This document shows positions 44,723-54,615 of a stretch of 64,000 nucleotides of DNA, in pieces. The notes under the pieces are model-generated. The model had not been told where the DNA came from, searched no databases, and saw only the letters and a list, made by a program, of their open reading frames with translations. Source of the DNA: Acinetobacter sp. ANC 4805 (GTDB lineage: Bacteria > Pseudomonadota > Gammaproteobacteria > Pseudomonadales > Moraxellaceae); contig NZ_JAKZGD010000002.1 in NCBI RefSeq assembly GCF_022549495.1, positions 186,001 to 250,000 on the forward strand, in the 5' to 3' direction. A program made the translations under genes and the position numbers. The stretch's first letter is position 1; each line of letters opens with the position of its first letter.

Positions 44723-47371
44723 ATGCAGATCGACCGTAATAACAAAGCAGATGCATGGTTGGCACATAGTCAGCGTGAACAATCTGGACGTTTGACCATT
44801 TTCTTGGGTGCAGCACCTGGGGTGGGGAAAACCTATGCCATGCTGACCCGAGCGCATGAATTGATGCAACAAGGGCAGCATGTGGTGGTTGGCGTGGTGG
44901 AAACCCACGGTCGATCTGACACCGAAGCTTTGATTCAAGGGCTGAATGTTATTCCAAGAAAGTCTGTGGAATATCAGGGGCGAATGTTGGATGAGATGGA
45001 TCTCGACCAAATTCTTAAATTAAAGCCTCAAATTGTGCTTGTTGATGAATTGGCCCATCGTAATGTACCCAATAGTCGGCATGAATATCGTTGGCAAGAT
45101 GTCAATGAGTTGTTGGATGCAGGCATTGATGTCTATAGCACCTTAAATATTCAGCATTTGGAAAGTCTGAATGATGTAGTTTTTCAAATTACGGGGATTC
45201 GGGTCACTGAAACCGTCCCTGATGCTCTACTGAAACGTTTGAAAGATATTCGATTGGTTGATTTACCTGTTCCCGAACTATTAGAACGGATGAATCATGG
45301 CAAGATTTATTTCGCCGATGTTGCACCCCATGCATTACAAGGTTTTTTTAAAGCTGCGAATTTGACAGCTTTACGTGATCTGGCAATTCAAACTGTTGCA
45401 GGGCAGGTCGATATTGATTATCGAGAAAAATTTGTTGCACAAGGGCAGATCATCCCGATTCAAAATCATGTCATGTTGGCTATAGATGGTTCTGAGTTCT
45501 CAGAAGATTTGGTGCGCCGTGCCCATCGGATTGCGGAAAGACGCAATGCAACGTGGAGCGTCATTTCGATTCAAAAAAGTAAAGCCGAAACGACGCAAAT
45601 TTTTACGGTGACGAAGGCTTTTAACCTAGCGCGTAAGCTTGGTGCAGATACCTATTTACTGTATAGCAATCATATTGCATCGACCATTTTACAAGCGGCT
45701 TATGATTATGGTGCATCTAATATTTTACTCGGCAAAAGCCCTCAAAAATCGTTATGGCAGCGCCTATTTTCAGATCATATTGCCGATCAACTGTTAGAGA
45801 AACAGCATCCTTTTGAAATCACCTTTGTTCAGCCTTTAAAAGCCAAAAATAATGAAAAGCGTTTGCAGAAAGATGTGGCTTATTCATCTTGGCTGGAACA
45901 AGGCTTGGCGTTTAATCAACGTGAAGTGTTTGAAAGTATTATCATTGTATTGCTAGGATTGATTGTGGCTGCAATCAGTGATCATTTTATTGGGTATAGT
46001 GATTTAGCCTTAATTTTTATTGTGACTGTATTATTGGTTGCGATACGCGCACGCATGTTGATTACGATTATCAGCGTATTCGTCTGTTTTTTACTCTATA
46101 ACTACTTTTTTATTGAGCCTCGCTTTACCTTTATGATTAGTGCTGAACGTGGGGTGATTACCATTATCACGTTCATTGTCTCAGCTTTACTGGTCGGGCG
46201 TTTAGCCAACCAATTACGCGCTCAGGTGCTTAGCCTACGTGCTGCAAATTCAGTGTCGTTACAGTTACAGGAATTAGAGCGCAAGCTATCGACCTGTGTA
46301 GATATTGAACAGGTGTTAAATGTCGCCAAACAACATTTGGAAACTTCATTAAATGCCACGGTTTGGTTAAAAGTTGAAAATCAGTCTTTAGGTGATCCAT
46401 CCGTCTTAAATGAAAAAGATCAAATTGCCGCAGATTGGACGCAGAAGAATGCGAAATCCTGTGGACGTTTTACCAATACATTGACCAATTCTGATTGGTG
46501 GTTCATTCCGCTGAATTTAGTGAAAGAATATGGCGTGATTGCAATTCGCTTTCATCAAAATGCTCAAACCATCAGTTTTGAATTGCAACGTTTAACTGAG
46601 TTGATGATTGAAGATATTGCGCAAACCGTTGCTCGGGTTCAACTCTCGTTACAGTTAGAAAATTCTAGAGTAGTGGCTGAAACGGAAAAGCTCCGCTCCG
46701 CCTTGCTGTCTTCGGTATCGCATGATTTACGTTCACCCTTAGCCGCGATGATTGGTTCAGCAGATACGCTCAAATATTATGGTAAACAGATGCCTGAAAG
46801 TGATCGCCATGAATTATTAGACACCATTCACATTGAGGGTGAAAGACTGGATCGTTATATTCAAAACCTGTTGGATATGACTCGTTTAGGTCATCAGGGT
46901 TTGACTTTGAGTCGTGCTTGGATCGGTGTGGATGAACTGATTGGCTCGGCAACTCAACGGCTTAAACGCTATCAGCCTGATGTAAAAATTGAGGTTGCTT
47001 TGGTGGAAGAACCTCCCCAATTGTATGTGCATCCTGCTTTAATTGAACAAGCCATTTTTAATGTCTTGGAAAATGCTGCCAAATTTTCACCAGATAATAT
47101 TCCGATTGAAGTAAAAATTCAGCAAGAAGGACACTTCTTACAAATTGACATTACCGATCAAGGGATTGGTATTCCTGAAGATGAACGTGAACAAATTTTT
47201 GATATGTTCTATACCATGCAGCGTGGCGATCGCGGTAAAACAGGAACAGGTTTAGGGTTGGCGATTGTCAAAGCGATTATTGGCGCTCATATGGGCAGTA
47301 TCGAAGCTTTTGCTGGAACAGATGGTCAAGGCACCTTAATTCGCATACGATTACCGTTACATCAGGGTTAA
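44723..47371 (+). CDS. kdpD: osmosensitive potassium channel histidine kinase KdpD
   Basis: 882 residues in the full KdpD layout: an N-terminal KdpD domain with Walker A FLGAAPGVGKTYAML and HRNVPNSRHEYRWQDV; a USP-like domain at about 245-370; four membrane helices at about 400-495 (DUF4118); a GAF-like domain; then HisKA with His667 in SSVSHDLRSPLAAM; and HATPase with NVLENAAKFSPDN and DQGIGIPEDEREQIF. It senses low potassium and phosphorylates KdpE. It begins 12 bases after kdpC and ends 10 bases before kdpE. Confidence 0.96.
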   Translation: MQIDRNNKADAWLAHSQREQSGRLTIFLGAAPGVGKTYAMLTRAHELMQQGQHVVVGVVETHGRSDTEALIQGLNVIPRKSVEYQGRMLDEMDLDQILKLKPQIVLVDELAHRNVPNSRHEYRWQDVNELLDAGIDVYSTLNIQHLESLNDVVFQITGIRVTETVPDALLKRLKDIRLVDLPVPELLERMNHGKIYFADVAPHALQGFFKAANLTALRDLAIQTVAGQVDIDYREKFVAQGQIIPIQNHVMLAIDGSEFSEDLVRRAHRIAERRNATWSVISIQKSKAETTQIFTVTKAFNLARKLGADTYLLYSNHIASTILQAAYDYGASNILLGKSPQKSLWQRLFSDHIADQLLEKQHPFEITFVQPLKAKNNEKRLQKDVAYSSWLEQGLAFNQREVFESIIIVLLGLIVAAISDHFIGYSDLALIFIVTVLLVAIRARMLITIISVFVCFLLYNYFFIEPRFTFMISAERGVITIITFIVSALLVGRLANQLRAQVLSLRAANSVSLQLQELERKLSTCVDIEQVLNVAKQHLETSLNATVWLKVENQSLGDPSVLNEKDQIAADWTQKNAKSCGRFTNTLTNSDWWFIPLNLVKEYGVIAIRFHQNAQTISFELQRLTELMIEDIAQTVARVQLSLQLENSRVVAETEKLRSALLSSVSHDLRSPLAAMIGSADTLKYYGKQMPESDRHELLDTIHIEGERLDRYIQNLLDMTRLGHQGLTLSRAWIGVDELIGSATQRLKRYQPDVKIEVALVEEPPQLYVHPALIEQAIFNVLENAAKFSPDNIPIEVKIQQEGHFLQIDITDQGIGIPEDEREQIFDMFYTMQRGDRGKTGTGLGLAIVKAIIGAHMGSIEAFAGTDGQGTLIRIRLPLHQG

Positions 47372-47381
47372 ATGATCTTTT

Positions 47382-48086
47382 ATGCCGCAAACAATCTATC
47401 CGAATGCATCAATTTTAATTATTGATGATGAACCTCAAATTCGAAAATTTTTAGACATTGCTTTACGTGCGCAAGGTTATCAGGTGCATGTTGCTGAAAA
47501 TGGCATGAAAGGCTTAGAAATTTTGGCAACACGAGGTGCGGATTTACTGATTTTAGATTTAGGTTTGCCAGATATGGAAGGACAGCAGGTGTTGACCGAG
47601 ATGAGACAGTGGTCAGATATTCCTGTGATTGTGTTATCTGCCCGTCCTGATGAAAATCAAAAAATTAAATTGCTCGATGCAGGTGCAAACGACTATGTCA
47701 CCAAACCGTTTAGCATTCAGGAATTATGCGCTCGTATTCGAGTGATGTTTCGCAATAAACCACAACAGTCTGAACAGAACATTGTATTTGATGATGGTCA
47801 ATTATCTGTGGATGTGGCTGAGCATGTGGTGACGTTTGCTCAGGAAGAAATTGTCCTCACCAAAAAAGAATTTCAACTATTAGCACTATTGATTCGCCAT
47901 CAAGGTAAGATTGTTACGCAAAAACAAATTATGACCGAGTTATGGGGCATTAGCCATGAAGAAGATACCCATTATCTTCGAATCTTGGTGAAAAAACTCC
48001 GCAGCAAAATTGGAGATTCTGCGGTCACTCCAAAATATATTTTTACCATTGCAGGCGTGGGGTTACGTTTCCAAGGACAATCCTAA
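47382..48086 (+). CDS. kdpE: response regulator KdpE
   Basis: 234 residues of the OmpR family: receiver domain with acidic pair Asp15-Asp16, phosphoacceptor Asp59 (LLILDLGLPD) and Lys in NDYVTKPF; winged-helix output domain from about 130 with LTKKEFQLLALLIRH and THYLRILVKKLRSKIGD. Phosphorylated KdpE activates kdp under potassium limitation, presumably at the TTTACGC repeats. Last gene of the operon, followed by a strong terminator. Confidence 0.96.
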   Translation: MPQTIYPNASILIIDDEPQIRKFLDIALRAQGYQVHVAENGMKGLEILATRGADLLILDLGLPDMEGQQVLTEMRQWSDIPVIVLSARPDENQKIKLLDAGANDYVTKPFSIQELCARIRVMFRNKPQQSEQNIVFDDGQLSVDVAEHVVTFAQEEIVLTKKEFQLLALLIRHQGKIVTQKQIMTELWGISHEEDTHYLRILVKKLRSKIGDSAVTPKYIFTIAGVGLRFQGQS

Positions 48087-48095
48087 ATTGAAAAT

Positions 48096-48124
48096 AAAAA
48101 GAGAGTTTGCAAGACTCTCTTTTT
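48096..48124. terminator. bidirectional terminator of kdp operon and aldehyde dehydrogenase gene
   Basis: Perfect 11-bp arms AAAAAGAGAGT and ACTCTCTTTTT with a 7-base loop, 10 bases past kdpE and 15 bases from the convergent stop at 48139. Confidence 0.88.
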
Positions 48125-48138
48125 GACGAATAAACCGT

Positions 48139-49599
48139 TTATTTTAAGTTTGGATCACCTTTTTTCAAGAAGAAACTCAAAGCAAGTTTTTGCACCCAAG
48201 TGCCATAAGGTGGATAGAATAATTGCGTTGGGAAGAAGCGATGACGAGCAAAAACTGTTTTCGCATGTGATAGCTCACGGAAGCCTTCCTCACCGTGATA
48301 AGTTCCCATACCAGAGTTACCAATACCACCAAATGGTGCATCATGGTTGACCACATGCCAACCCCAATCATTAATCGTAACACCACCTGAATGAGTTTGT
48401 TTTAAGATGTGGTCACGTTCAGTTGAATCATGAGTGAAACAATAGAGTGCTAGAGGTCGTTCACCTGCTTTGATATAGGCAATTGCGTCATCAAGGCTAT
48501 CGTAAGCAACTACGGGCAATACTGGGCCAAACAGCTCTTCTTTTAGAATGCGCATATCGGGTGTGCAATTCAGTACAATATGTACAGGCATACGACGTGC
48601 ATCTTTGTCACGATCATATTCTGCACAGGCAATAATTTGAGCGCCTTTGGCTTTGGCATCGTCTAGGATTTCTAATAAACGTTTGAAATGGCGATCATTG
48701 ACGATAGAGGTGTAGTTAGAATTATTGCTGATATTACTGCCATACATCGCCGTAAAATTCTTTTTGCATTCTTCTGCAAACTGATTCACTTGTTCTTTTG
48801 GCACAAGCGCATAGTCAGGTGCAACACAGATTTGCCCACAGTTGGTTGCCTTACCATGCAATATACGTTTAGCTGCATCGGCTAAGGGATAATGTCGACT
48901 GACAAGCGCAGGAGATTTACCACCTAATTCTAATGTGACAGGCGTTAGGTTTTCTGCTGCTGCACGCATTACCACTCGACCAATCGCAGGCGAACCTGTA
49001 AATACAATATGGTTAAAAGGGAGTGATGTGAATTGTGCAGGATCAAGAATTTCTTCACCGAAAATACAAACTTCATCTTCAGTAAAAACTTCAGCCAGCA
49101 TGCGTCTCAGCACTGCATTGGTTGCAGGCGTAATCTCGGGCAGTTTAATCATGACTCGATTGCCCGCAGCGATTGCCGCAACCAATGGCCCAAGTGCTAA
49201 ATAGACAGGGAAGTTCCAAGGAACAATCACGCCAACGATGCCTTTCGGTTGATATTGGACAGCGAGGCGATTTGATAAAAACAGTAATTCAGTACTACGT
49301 TTACTCGGTCGCATCCATTTACGTAAATGTCGAATGGCATGTTCTGCTTCCAACACAGAGCCTAATAAATCCAATAATTTAGATTCATCGTGTGATCGAG
49401 AACTAAAGTCACTATTGATGGCAGCAGCGATAACATCTTGGTAACGAATAATTTGTTTTTTGAGTTTGAATAATTTTGTACGTCGAGCATCGAGATCAGG
49501 ATAAGGATTCGCATCAAAAGCAGCACGTTGTTGGGCGAATACCATGTGCATATGTTTGGTTGCCGAATCGCTAAATTCCTGCGAATGAGAAAGTGTCAT
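48139..49599 (-). CDS. coniferyl aldehyde dehydrogenase-like aldehyde dehydrogenase
   Basis: 486 residues of the aldehyde dehydrogenase superfamily. The catalytic Cys258 lies in NCGQICVAPDYAL and the general base Glu224 in TLELGGKSPALV. VPWNFPVYLALGPLVAAIAAGN and VFTGSPAIGRVVM form the NAD(P) site. The shortened ALDH3-like body with HHAxFGGxGxSGMGxYHGxxGF-type end (here NHDAPFGGIGNSGMGTYHGEEGF) fits the coniferyl aldehyde dehydrogenase subfamily. It may oxidise aromatic or medium-chain aldehydes to acids; the true substrate is unproven. AGGAG is 6 bases before ATG 49599. It is divergent from an AraC-family regulator, its likely controller. Confidence 0.85.
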   Translation of the reverse strand: MTLSHSQEFSDSATKHMHMVFAQQRAAFDANPYPDLDARRTKLFKLKKQIIRYQDVIAAAINSDFSSRSHDESKLLDLLGSVLEAEHAIRHLRKWMRPSKRSTELLFLSNRLAVQYQPKGIVGVIVPWNFPVYLALGPLVAAIAAGNRVMIKLPEITPATNAVLRRMLAEVFTEDEVCIFGEEILDPAQFTSLPFNHIVFTGSPAIGRVVMRAAAENLTPVTLELGGKSPALVSRHYPLADAAKRILHGKATNCGQICVAPDYALVPKEQVNQFAEECKKNFTAMYGSNISNNSNYTSIVNDRHFKRLLEILDDAKAKGAQIIACAEYDRDKDARRMPVHIVLNCTPDMRILKEELFGPVLPVVAYDSLDDAIAYIKAGERPLALYCFTHDSTERDHILKQTHSGGVTINDWGWHVVNHDAPFGGIGNSGMGTYHGEEGFRELSHAKTVFARHRFFPTQLFYPPYGTWVQKLALSFFLKKGDPNLK

Positions 49600-49712
49600 T
49601 GTTGCTCCTTCCATGCTTATGAGTAGAAATAGACTTTATGATTGATTGAATTTTTAGTCGATGTTAAATTGAGACAACAAAAAGTAATTTAGTGCCATTA
49701 TCTACTGACCCG

Positions 49713-50792
49713 ATGGATAAAGTGAAAATGCCTAAACAGAATATTGAGCAAAATATTTATATTGAAGCTCGTTATGATCATACGCTATTCGGTCAGGGCA
49801 CGCCTATACTTGGTTTAACCAGTCTGTTTGATGAAATGCAGAAACAAGGATATTCCATCGCTCAGATATTGGACGGTACGGGTATTGCGCATGATGCGCT
49901 GACAAGTGCGACCACAACAATATCTCAATATCAAAAGTTGAAGTTATTTCAAAATATCCAATCCTTGTCTAAAGATCCATTGATTGGGCTTCGGGCAGGG
50001 CAAAAACAAAAATTATCAGATTTCGGGGTGTATGGTTATGCACTTTACTCTTCCCGTAATTTTCAACAAGCCGTTGAACTTGGCATTCGTCATATCAAAT
50101 TAGCCAGTCCAGTATTACAGAAATCATTTTATATACAAAATGATGCTGCAATTTTTGAGGCTAAGGAAATTATCGCTTTAGGACATTTATTGCCATTAAT
50201 TTGCGAGTTCTGGTTTAGTTCAATGCAAACCTTAATTCAGTGCGTACTTGAAGCGCCGTTTCAGGCTAAAAGGTTATTGCTGCCTTATCCTGCCCCTGAA
50301 TATGCAGATGAATATCAAAAGGTGTTTGGTTGTGTTGTGGAATTTGATGCAGAGGTGATGCAATGGCATTTCGATTTAGCATGGTTAGATGCGCCTTGTC
50401 CAAATGCAAATCCGATTACCGCAGATATGTGTCAATCCTTTTGTGAGCGGATGTTGGGAAATGAAAATGATGAAGAATCTGAACTGATCAAAACGATTCG
50501 TCTTATTTTCTTGGATAGCGTTGGGAATTTTCCAACTGCTCAACAGATGGCAGATCAATTACATGTATCTAAAAGAACTTTATATCGTCGTTTAGCTGAT
50601 CTGAATGTGAGTTATCAAGACATCTTGGATAGCACGAGAACACGTCTTGCTGATGAGTATTTGGCTGCAACGACATTAAGCATGGATGAAATTGCGGAAA
50701 GGCTCGGTTTTTCAGATACTTCAAACTTTAGGAAAGCTTATCGCCATTGGACAGGGAATTCACCTAATCAATATCGTAAAAAGTTTGCTTAG
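49713..50792 (+). CDS. AraC family transcriptional regulator
   Basis: About 359 residues. An N-terminal ligand domain of the arabinose-binding AraC type (PF12625-like; GTPILGLTSLFDEMQKQGYSI, ISQYQKLKLFQNIQ, LIGLRAGQKQKLSDFGVYGYAL) is followed by a C-terminal double helix-turn-helix (about 270-358: PTAQQMADQLHVSKRTLYRRL and MDEIAERLGFSDTSNFRKAYRHWTGNSPNQYRK). This architecture is common in regulators of lipid, aldehyde and hydrocarbon catabolism. It lies divergent from the aldehyde dehydrogenase gene. The start is unsettled: GTG 49692, ATG 49713 or ATG 49728. It is not obviously the regulator of the aromatic operon 8 kb away. Confidence 0.87.
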   Translation: MDKVKMPKQNIEQNIYIEARYDHTLFGQGTPILGLTSLFDEMQKQGYSIAQILDGTGIAHDALTSATTTISQYQKLKLFQNIQSLSKDPLIGLRAGQKQKLSDFGVYGYALYSSRNFQQAVELGIRHIKLASPVLQKSFYIQNDAAIFEAKEIIALGHLLPLICEFWFSSMQTLIQCVLEAPFQAKRLLLPYPAPEYADEYQKVFGCVVEFDAEVMQWHFDLAWLDAPCPNANPITADMCQSFCERMLGNENDEESELIKTIRLIFLDSVGNFPTAQQMADQLHVSKRTLYRRLADLNVSYQDILDSTRTRLADEYLAATTLSMDEIAERLGFSDTSNFRKAYRHWTGNSPNQYRKKFA

Positions 50793-50909
50793 TTTGGTGT
50801 AAAGCGCGGCATATGATTTCAAAAAAAGAATTTTGACTACTACATTAATAATTCTTTCATGATCAGCTTATATATTGCGACGAGTTAATCTAATAAAGAT
50901 AAAGATGCA

Positions 50910-51473
50910 ATGATCTTCGAAAGCTTAAACATGTATTTGTTTGATTGTATCAACTCGATTGCAACACAAAGTCCTGTTTTAGACAGAATTGCCATATTCA
51001 CGGCACATGATTTGAATACGGTTTTTATATGTTTTCTCTTGTTCTTATTGGTTTTAAAATGGAAGACCTATAATTTTTTATTCGCAAAAACACTTTTAAT
51101 CGTGTTGCTATCTTTAGTCTTGAGTGATTTAGCTGAAATTTTCTACCATCATCCTCGTCCTTTTGAACTTGGCTTAGGTCATCAATTGATTGGACACGGT
51201 CTTAGTTCATCATTCCCAAGTCAGCATACTTTAACTATTGCGATTATTGCATTTTCATATTGGTTAGCTGGATTCAAAAAGATTGGCATTGCAGGAGGAC
51301 TGGTGGCGATTACGGTTGGATTGTCAAGAATTTATGTGGGTGTTCATTTCCCATTTGATATTATTGGTTCTTTTGTTATCGGTTTGATTTTGGTTGTTTC
51401 AGTCAATTATGCCGTGCAAGAATTTAGGTTAAGAATACGAAAAGTTAGTGCTGTACGTGCTTATGATGCCTAA
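50910..51473 (+). CDS. PAP2 family phosphatase
   Basis: 187 residues with five or six hydrophobic segments. The three PAP2 catalytic motifs are present: FYHHPRPFELG (motif 1), SSFPSQHTLT (motif 2 with catalytic His) and SRIYVGVHFPFD (motif 3 with His and Asp). It probably hydrolyses lipid phosphates such as undecaprenyl pyrophosphate (BcrC-like) or phosphatidic acid at the periplasmic face. It stands alone between the AraC gene and the glutamine synthetase-like gene. Confidence 0.85.
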   Translation: MIFESLNMYLFDCINSIATQSPVLDRIAIFTAHDLNTVFICFLLFLLVLKWKTYNFLFAKTLLIVLLSLVLSDLAEIFYHHPRPFELGLGHQLIGHGLSSSFPSQHTLTIAIIAFSYWLAGFKKIGIAGGLVAITVGLSRIYVGVHFPFDIIGSFVIGLILVVSVNYAVQEFRLRIRKVSAVRAYDA

Positions 51474-51605
51474 CTTAATTTTAAATAATGACTTGAATTT
51501 TACGTTAAATTTATACGGCTACTCAATAAGTTTATATCATATTAACGTTACATATTCACATTCATAAACTATTCTATTTATATCAATATGAACTTGGTTT
51601 AAATC

Positions 51606-53018
51606 ATGAATGCCGTATTTGTTGAACTGGATCATCTACTCAATATTAATAATACTGTTAAAAACTCAAATAAAGAAAAGTATGAAAGAAATTCATTAGA
51701 AGAGGCATTATTTTTAGAGGAAGTAGAGAACTATTTAAAAAAATATCCAAATACACAGCATGTCGATATTTATTTATATGATTTGAATGGACATCTACGA
51801 GGTAAAAGAATTGATGTTAAATGTTTAAAACCATTGACGAAAGCATGTTATTTACCACTTTCTATTTATGCAATGAGCCTAAATGGACATGTGATAGAAG
51901 AAACAGGATTAGGCAAATTTATTGGTGAACCAGATCATTTGTGTCAGCCTATTTTAGGTTCATTACACCCCTGTGCGATTGATCCTGAAAGCAATGCTCA
52001 ATTACTATTGACGATGAAAGATGCTCATTATCAAGATTGTTTGATTGAACCTCGTAATCTTTTAAAGAAAATACTCAAGCAGTTACATGAAAGAAATTAT
52101 CGCCCTTGTATCGCCGCAGAAATAGAATTTTATTTACAACCTTTAAATGGGATAGAAAAGGCTGAAGAGACGACAACACAGTGCTTTGATATTCATCTCT
52201 CAGATACACATCAACAGATTTTAGATGATATCGAAACTGTTGCTAAATTACAGAATATTTTGATTACAGGAATTATTTCTGAGGCATCTTCGGGGCAATA
52301 TGAGATCAATCTGCAACATACATGTGATCTTTTAAAGTTATGTGATCAGATTATGTTGTTAAAACGAACTATAAAACAAATTTCAAATAAACATGGGTTT
52401 AGAGCAAATTTCCTAGCCAAGCCAGATCTGTTAAAAGCGGGCAGTGGCATGCACTTTCATATGAGTCTGCTTGATCAAGATCAAAACAATATTTTTAGTT
52501 CTCAGCATGCTGAGTTGTCCGTAGACTTATTAAACGTCATTAGTGGTCTGTTATCGCTCATGCCAAGTTCGATGGCAATTTTGGCACCTAATTTAAACTC
52601 ATTTAGACGTTTTAAAATGGGGCATCATGTTCCTTTAGAAGCAAATTGGGGGCTCAATAATCGTAATGTCGCTATTCGCATCCCTTGCTCTGATCAAGGA
52701 AATCAAAGATTGGAATATCGTGTTGCAGGAGCAGATTGTAATCCTTATCTGAGCATTGCTATGATTTTGATCGGTACACTTTATGGTTTGACACATCAAT
52801 TAGAAGTACCTAAACAAATCAATCAACTTACTTTTAAATCTAAACATCATTTATTGCCAATTGAGCAAATTGAAGCTTTAAAATTATTTAAAAATAATAA
52901 GATACTTGCAGAATATTTAGGTAAAGAATTTATGGAATTATGGTGCACAGTAAAACAAGCAGAACATCAAAGTGTTTATAGTCAAATCACGTCTGTTGAA
53001 AAGGGTTGGGATATTTGA
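51606..53018 (+). CDS. glutamine synthetase family protein (PuuA / gamma-glutamyl ligase type)
   Basis: 470 residues. An extra N-terminal segment of about 35 residues precedes the beta-grasp domain (VDIYLYDLNGHLRGKRIDVK), then the GS catalytic domain: CIAAEIEFYLQ (metal Glu), ISEASSGQYEINLQ, FLAKPDLLKAGSGMHFHMSL, and LEANWGLNNRNVAIRIP. It lacks the adenylylation-site tail of GlnA, and its marks are nearest to PuuA-type enzymes that join glutamate to amines such as putrescine. Similar proteins also start aniline and alkylamine breakdown. The substrate is not certain. No ribosome site is clear at ATG 51606. It is AT-richer than neighbours. It precedes the aromatic locus, but the intervening genes run the other way. 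Confidence 0.8.
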   Translation: MNAVFVELDHLLNINNTVKNSNKEKYERNSLEEALFLEEVENYLKKYPNTQHVDIYLYDLNGHLRGKRIDVKCLKPLTKACYLPLSIYAMSLNGHVIEETGLGKFIGEPDHLCQPILGSLHPCAIDPESNAQLLLTMKDAHYQDCLIEPRNLLKKILKQLHERNYRPCIAAEIEFYLQPLNGIEKAEETTTQCFDIHLSDTHQQILDDIETVAKLQNILITGIISEASSGQYEINLQHTCDLLKLCDQIMLLKRTIKQISNKHGFRANFLAKPDLLKAGSGMHFHMSLLDQDQNNIFSSQHAELSVDLLNVISGLLSLMPSSMAILAPNLNSFRRFKMGHHVPLEANWGLNNRNVAIRIPCSDQGNQRLEYRVAGADCNPYLSIAMILIGTLYGLTHQLEVPKQINQLTFKSKHHLLPIEQIEALKLFKNNKILAEYLGKEFMELWCTVKQAEHQSVYSQITSVEKGWDI

Positions 53019-53188
53019 AGATTAAGTCAATAATTTTTTTAATATAATGTTTGGTGGATTAATCAGGGTGATAGATCTATTTTTATAGTTAATTGCTTTT
53101 TAAATTTTAAGTAAAGTGATAAGTAAAAGTCATATTTTAAACGATTACTTATCATGAAATATTTCCCAGTAGTATAGTTGTATCGAGA

Positions 53189-53626
53189 TTATTTGAGCCT
53201 ATACCAAGTTTGGCTTCTTCCAAGTGCAGAAATACCGATATAACCACGACCATTTAGTTTTTTGCCATCAGGAGATAATGTTGCACTGAAGCTATATGTT
53301 TTAGCTGTTTTGGGGTCTAGGATTGAACCATTCTCATATTTATTTTGGCTGGTACTTTTTAAATGCTTGACGATTACTACGCCAACTAATGACTTGTTTT
53401 TATAGGCTCCTTGACACTTTAAGCATACATTTGCTTCACTGGGAACGAGTATTTTTTCGATGGTAGCGGATAAAGCCCCTGTTTGATCCTCGCTAAATTT
53501 CACAATTGCTCTAGGTTGATTGGTCTCATCATCGATTGTTTTCCAAACAGTGCCATTGAGCTGATCTGATGCAAATGAATGAATTGAGTAAGAAGCGAGT
53601 AAAAATAGAAAGAAATATTTCTTCAT
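53189..53626 (-). CDS. DUF2147 family exported protein, copy 1
   Basis: 145 residues with signal peptide MKKYFFLFLLASYSIHSFA. The mature DUF2147 domain starts LNGTVWKTIDDETNQPRAIV and carries a CxxC pair (NVCLKCQG) and the family end GRGYIGISALGRSQTWYRL. Function unknown; members are small periplasmic beta-barrel-like proteins. It is last in a leftward three-gene run after the amidohydrolase and FAH genes. ATG 53626 is used; longer forms to 53650 would overlap the FAH stop. Confidence 0.82.
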   Translation of the reverse strand: MKKYFFLFLLASYSIHSFASDQLNGTVWKTIDDETNQPRAIVKFSEDQTGALSATIEKILVPSEANVCLKCQGAYKNKSLVGVVIVKHLKSTSQNKYENGSILDPKTAKTYSFSATLSPDGKKLNGRGYIGISALGRSQTWYRLK

Positions 53627-53643
53627 GACAAAAGATTCTCTGC

Positions 53644-54597
53644 TTAACAAACGGTATGTCGCTGATGACCTAAATTGATTTTGCCATCATGACTAAAAAT
53701 ATGAGATTCGACTTGGTCGCCAATTTTTAAGTACTGGGAACGTTTGGATTGGCCTTTATTAAACAATTGCCATTTGAGTTTTTCAGGTAGAAGACCTGTC
53801 ATTTTAATGAGAGCAGCGGAGGGTAATCCCAATGCACATCCTGATGGAGTCCCCGTCATGAGTACATCACCCACTTCGAAATTGGTAATTTGGGAGAATT
53901 CTGTCAGTGTTTCAGCAGGCTTGAAAACCAAGTTCTCAGTAGAATCTTGTTGGCGAACTTCACCATTCACTTTTAATGTAAGTTGTAGATGATTTAAATA
54001 ATGCATTTCCGTTTTATTTAGTAGACACAGTACAGGGCCAAGTGGACAGAAAGTACGGTAGCTTTTGCCTTTATAAAATTGCATTTGTGGAATTTGAATG
54101 TCACGTGCTGAGACATCATTACCGATACAGATACCTGCAATATATTCGTGTAAATTTTCTGTAGAGACTGTGACACAGCCTTGCGTTCTTTTCCCCAGTA
54201 CTAGTGTTAACTCAATTTCATAGTCTAATAAATCAACATGGCTAGGTTTTTCAATCCATCCTATTGGTCCATGAAGAGATGCCAATGATTTAGTAAAAAA
54301 CATATTGAATGACTGGGTATCAGGATTGATACCTGAATCAAGCATATGTTGGCGATAGTTCGCACCTTGACACAATATTTGCGAGGGATTAGTGATTGGG
54401 CTAAGTAGCGCAATGTCGCTGAACAAATATTTTTCAGTACTCTCTAGCGCTAACTGAGCAAGCTTGACTAAACCACATTCAATAATGTCTTTTGTCGTAG
54501 GGAAGTCATTTTGAAGAGCGGTGATGTGATTTGATTCGACTATACCCCAACGTTCTTTTTGTTGAGGGTCGATAAAATGAACGAGATGTAATGCCAT
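53644..54597 (-). CDS. fumarylacetoacetate hydrolase (FAH) family enzyme
   Basis: 317 residues. The FAH fold is seen in the metal site: LLDYEIELTLVLGK (Glu127, Glu129) and GNDVSARD (Asp161), with QMQFYKGKSYRTFCPLGP and MTGTPSGCALG around the active site. Relatives hydrolyse C-C bonds of acylpyruvates or isomerise/hydrate dienoates in aromatic pathways. About 90 N-terminal residues precede the core, as usual. It lies 18 bases downstream of the amidohydrolase gene, so the two likely act in one pathway. Its exact reaction cannot be told from sequence. Confidence 0.85.
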   Translation of the reverse strand: MALHLVHFIDPQQKERWGIVESNHITALQNDFPTTKDIIECGLVKLAQLALESTEKYLFSDIALLSPITNPSQILCQGANYRQHMLDSGINPDTQSFNMFFTKSLASLHGPIGWIEKPSHVDLLDYEIELTLVLGKRTQGCVTVSTENLHEYIAGICIGNDVSARDIQIPQMQFYKGKSYRTFCPLGPVLCLLNKTEMHYLNHLQLTLKVNGEVRQQDSTENLVFKPAETLTEFSQITNFEVGDVLMTGTPSGCALGLPSAALIKMTGLLPEKLKWQLFNKGQSKRSQYLKIGDQVESHIFSHDGKINLGHQRHTVC

Positions 54598-54615
54598 ACA
54601 GTTTCTCCAGTGAGC

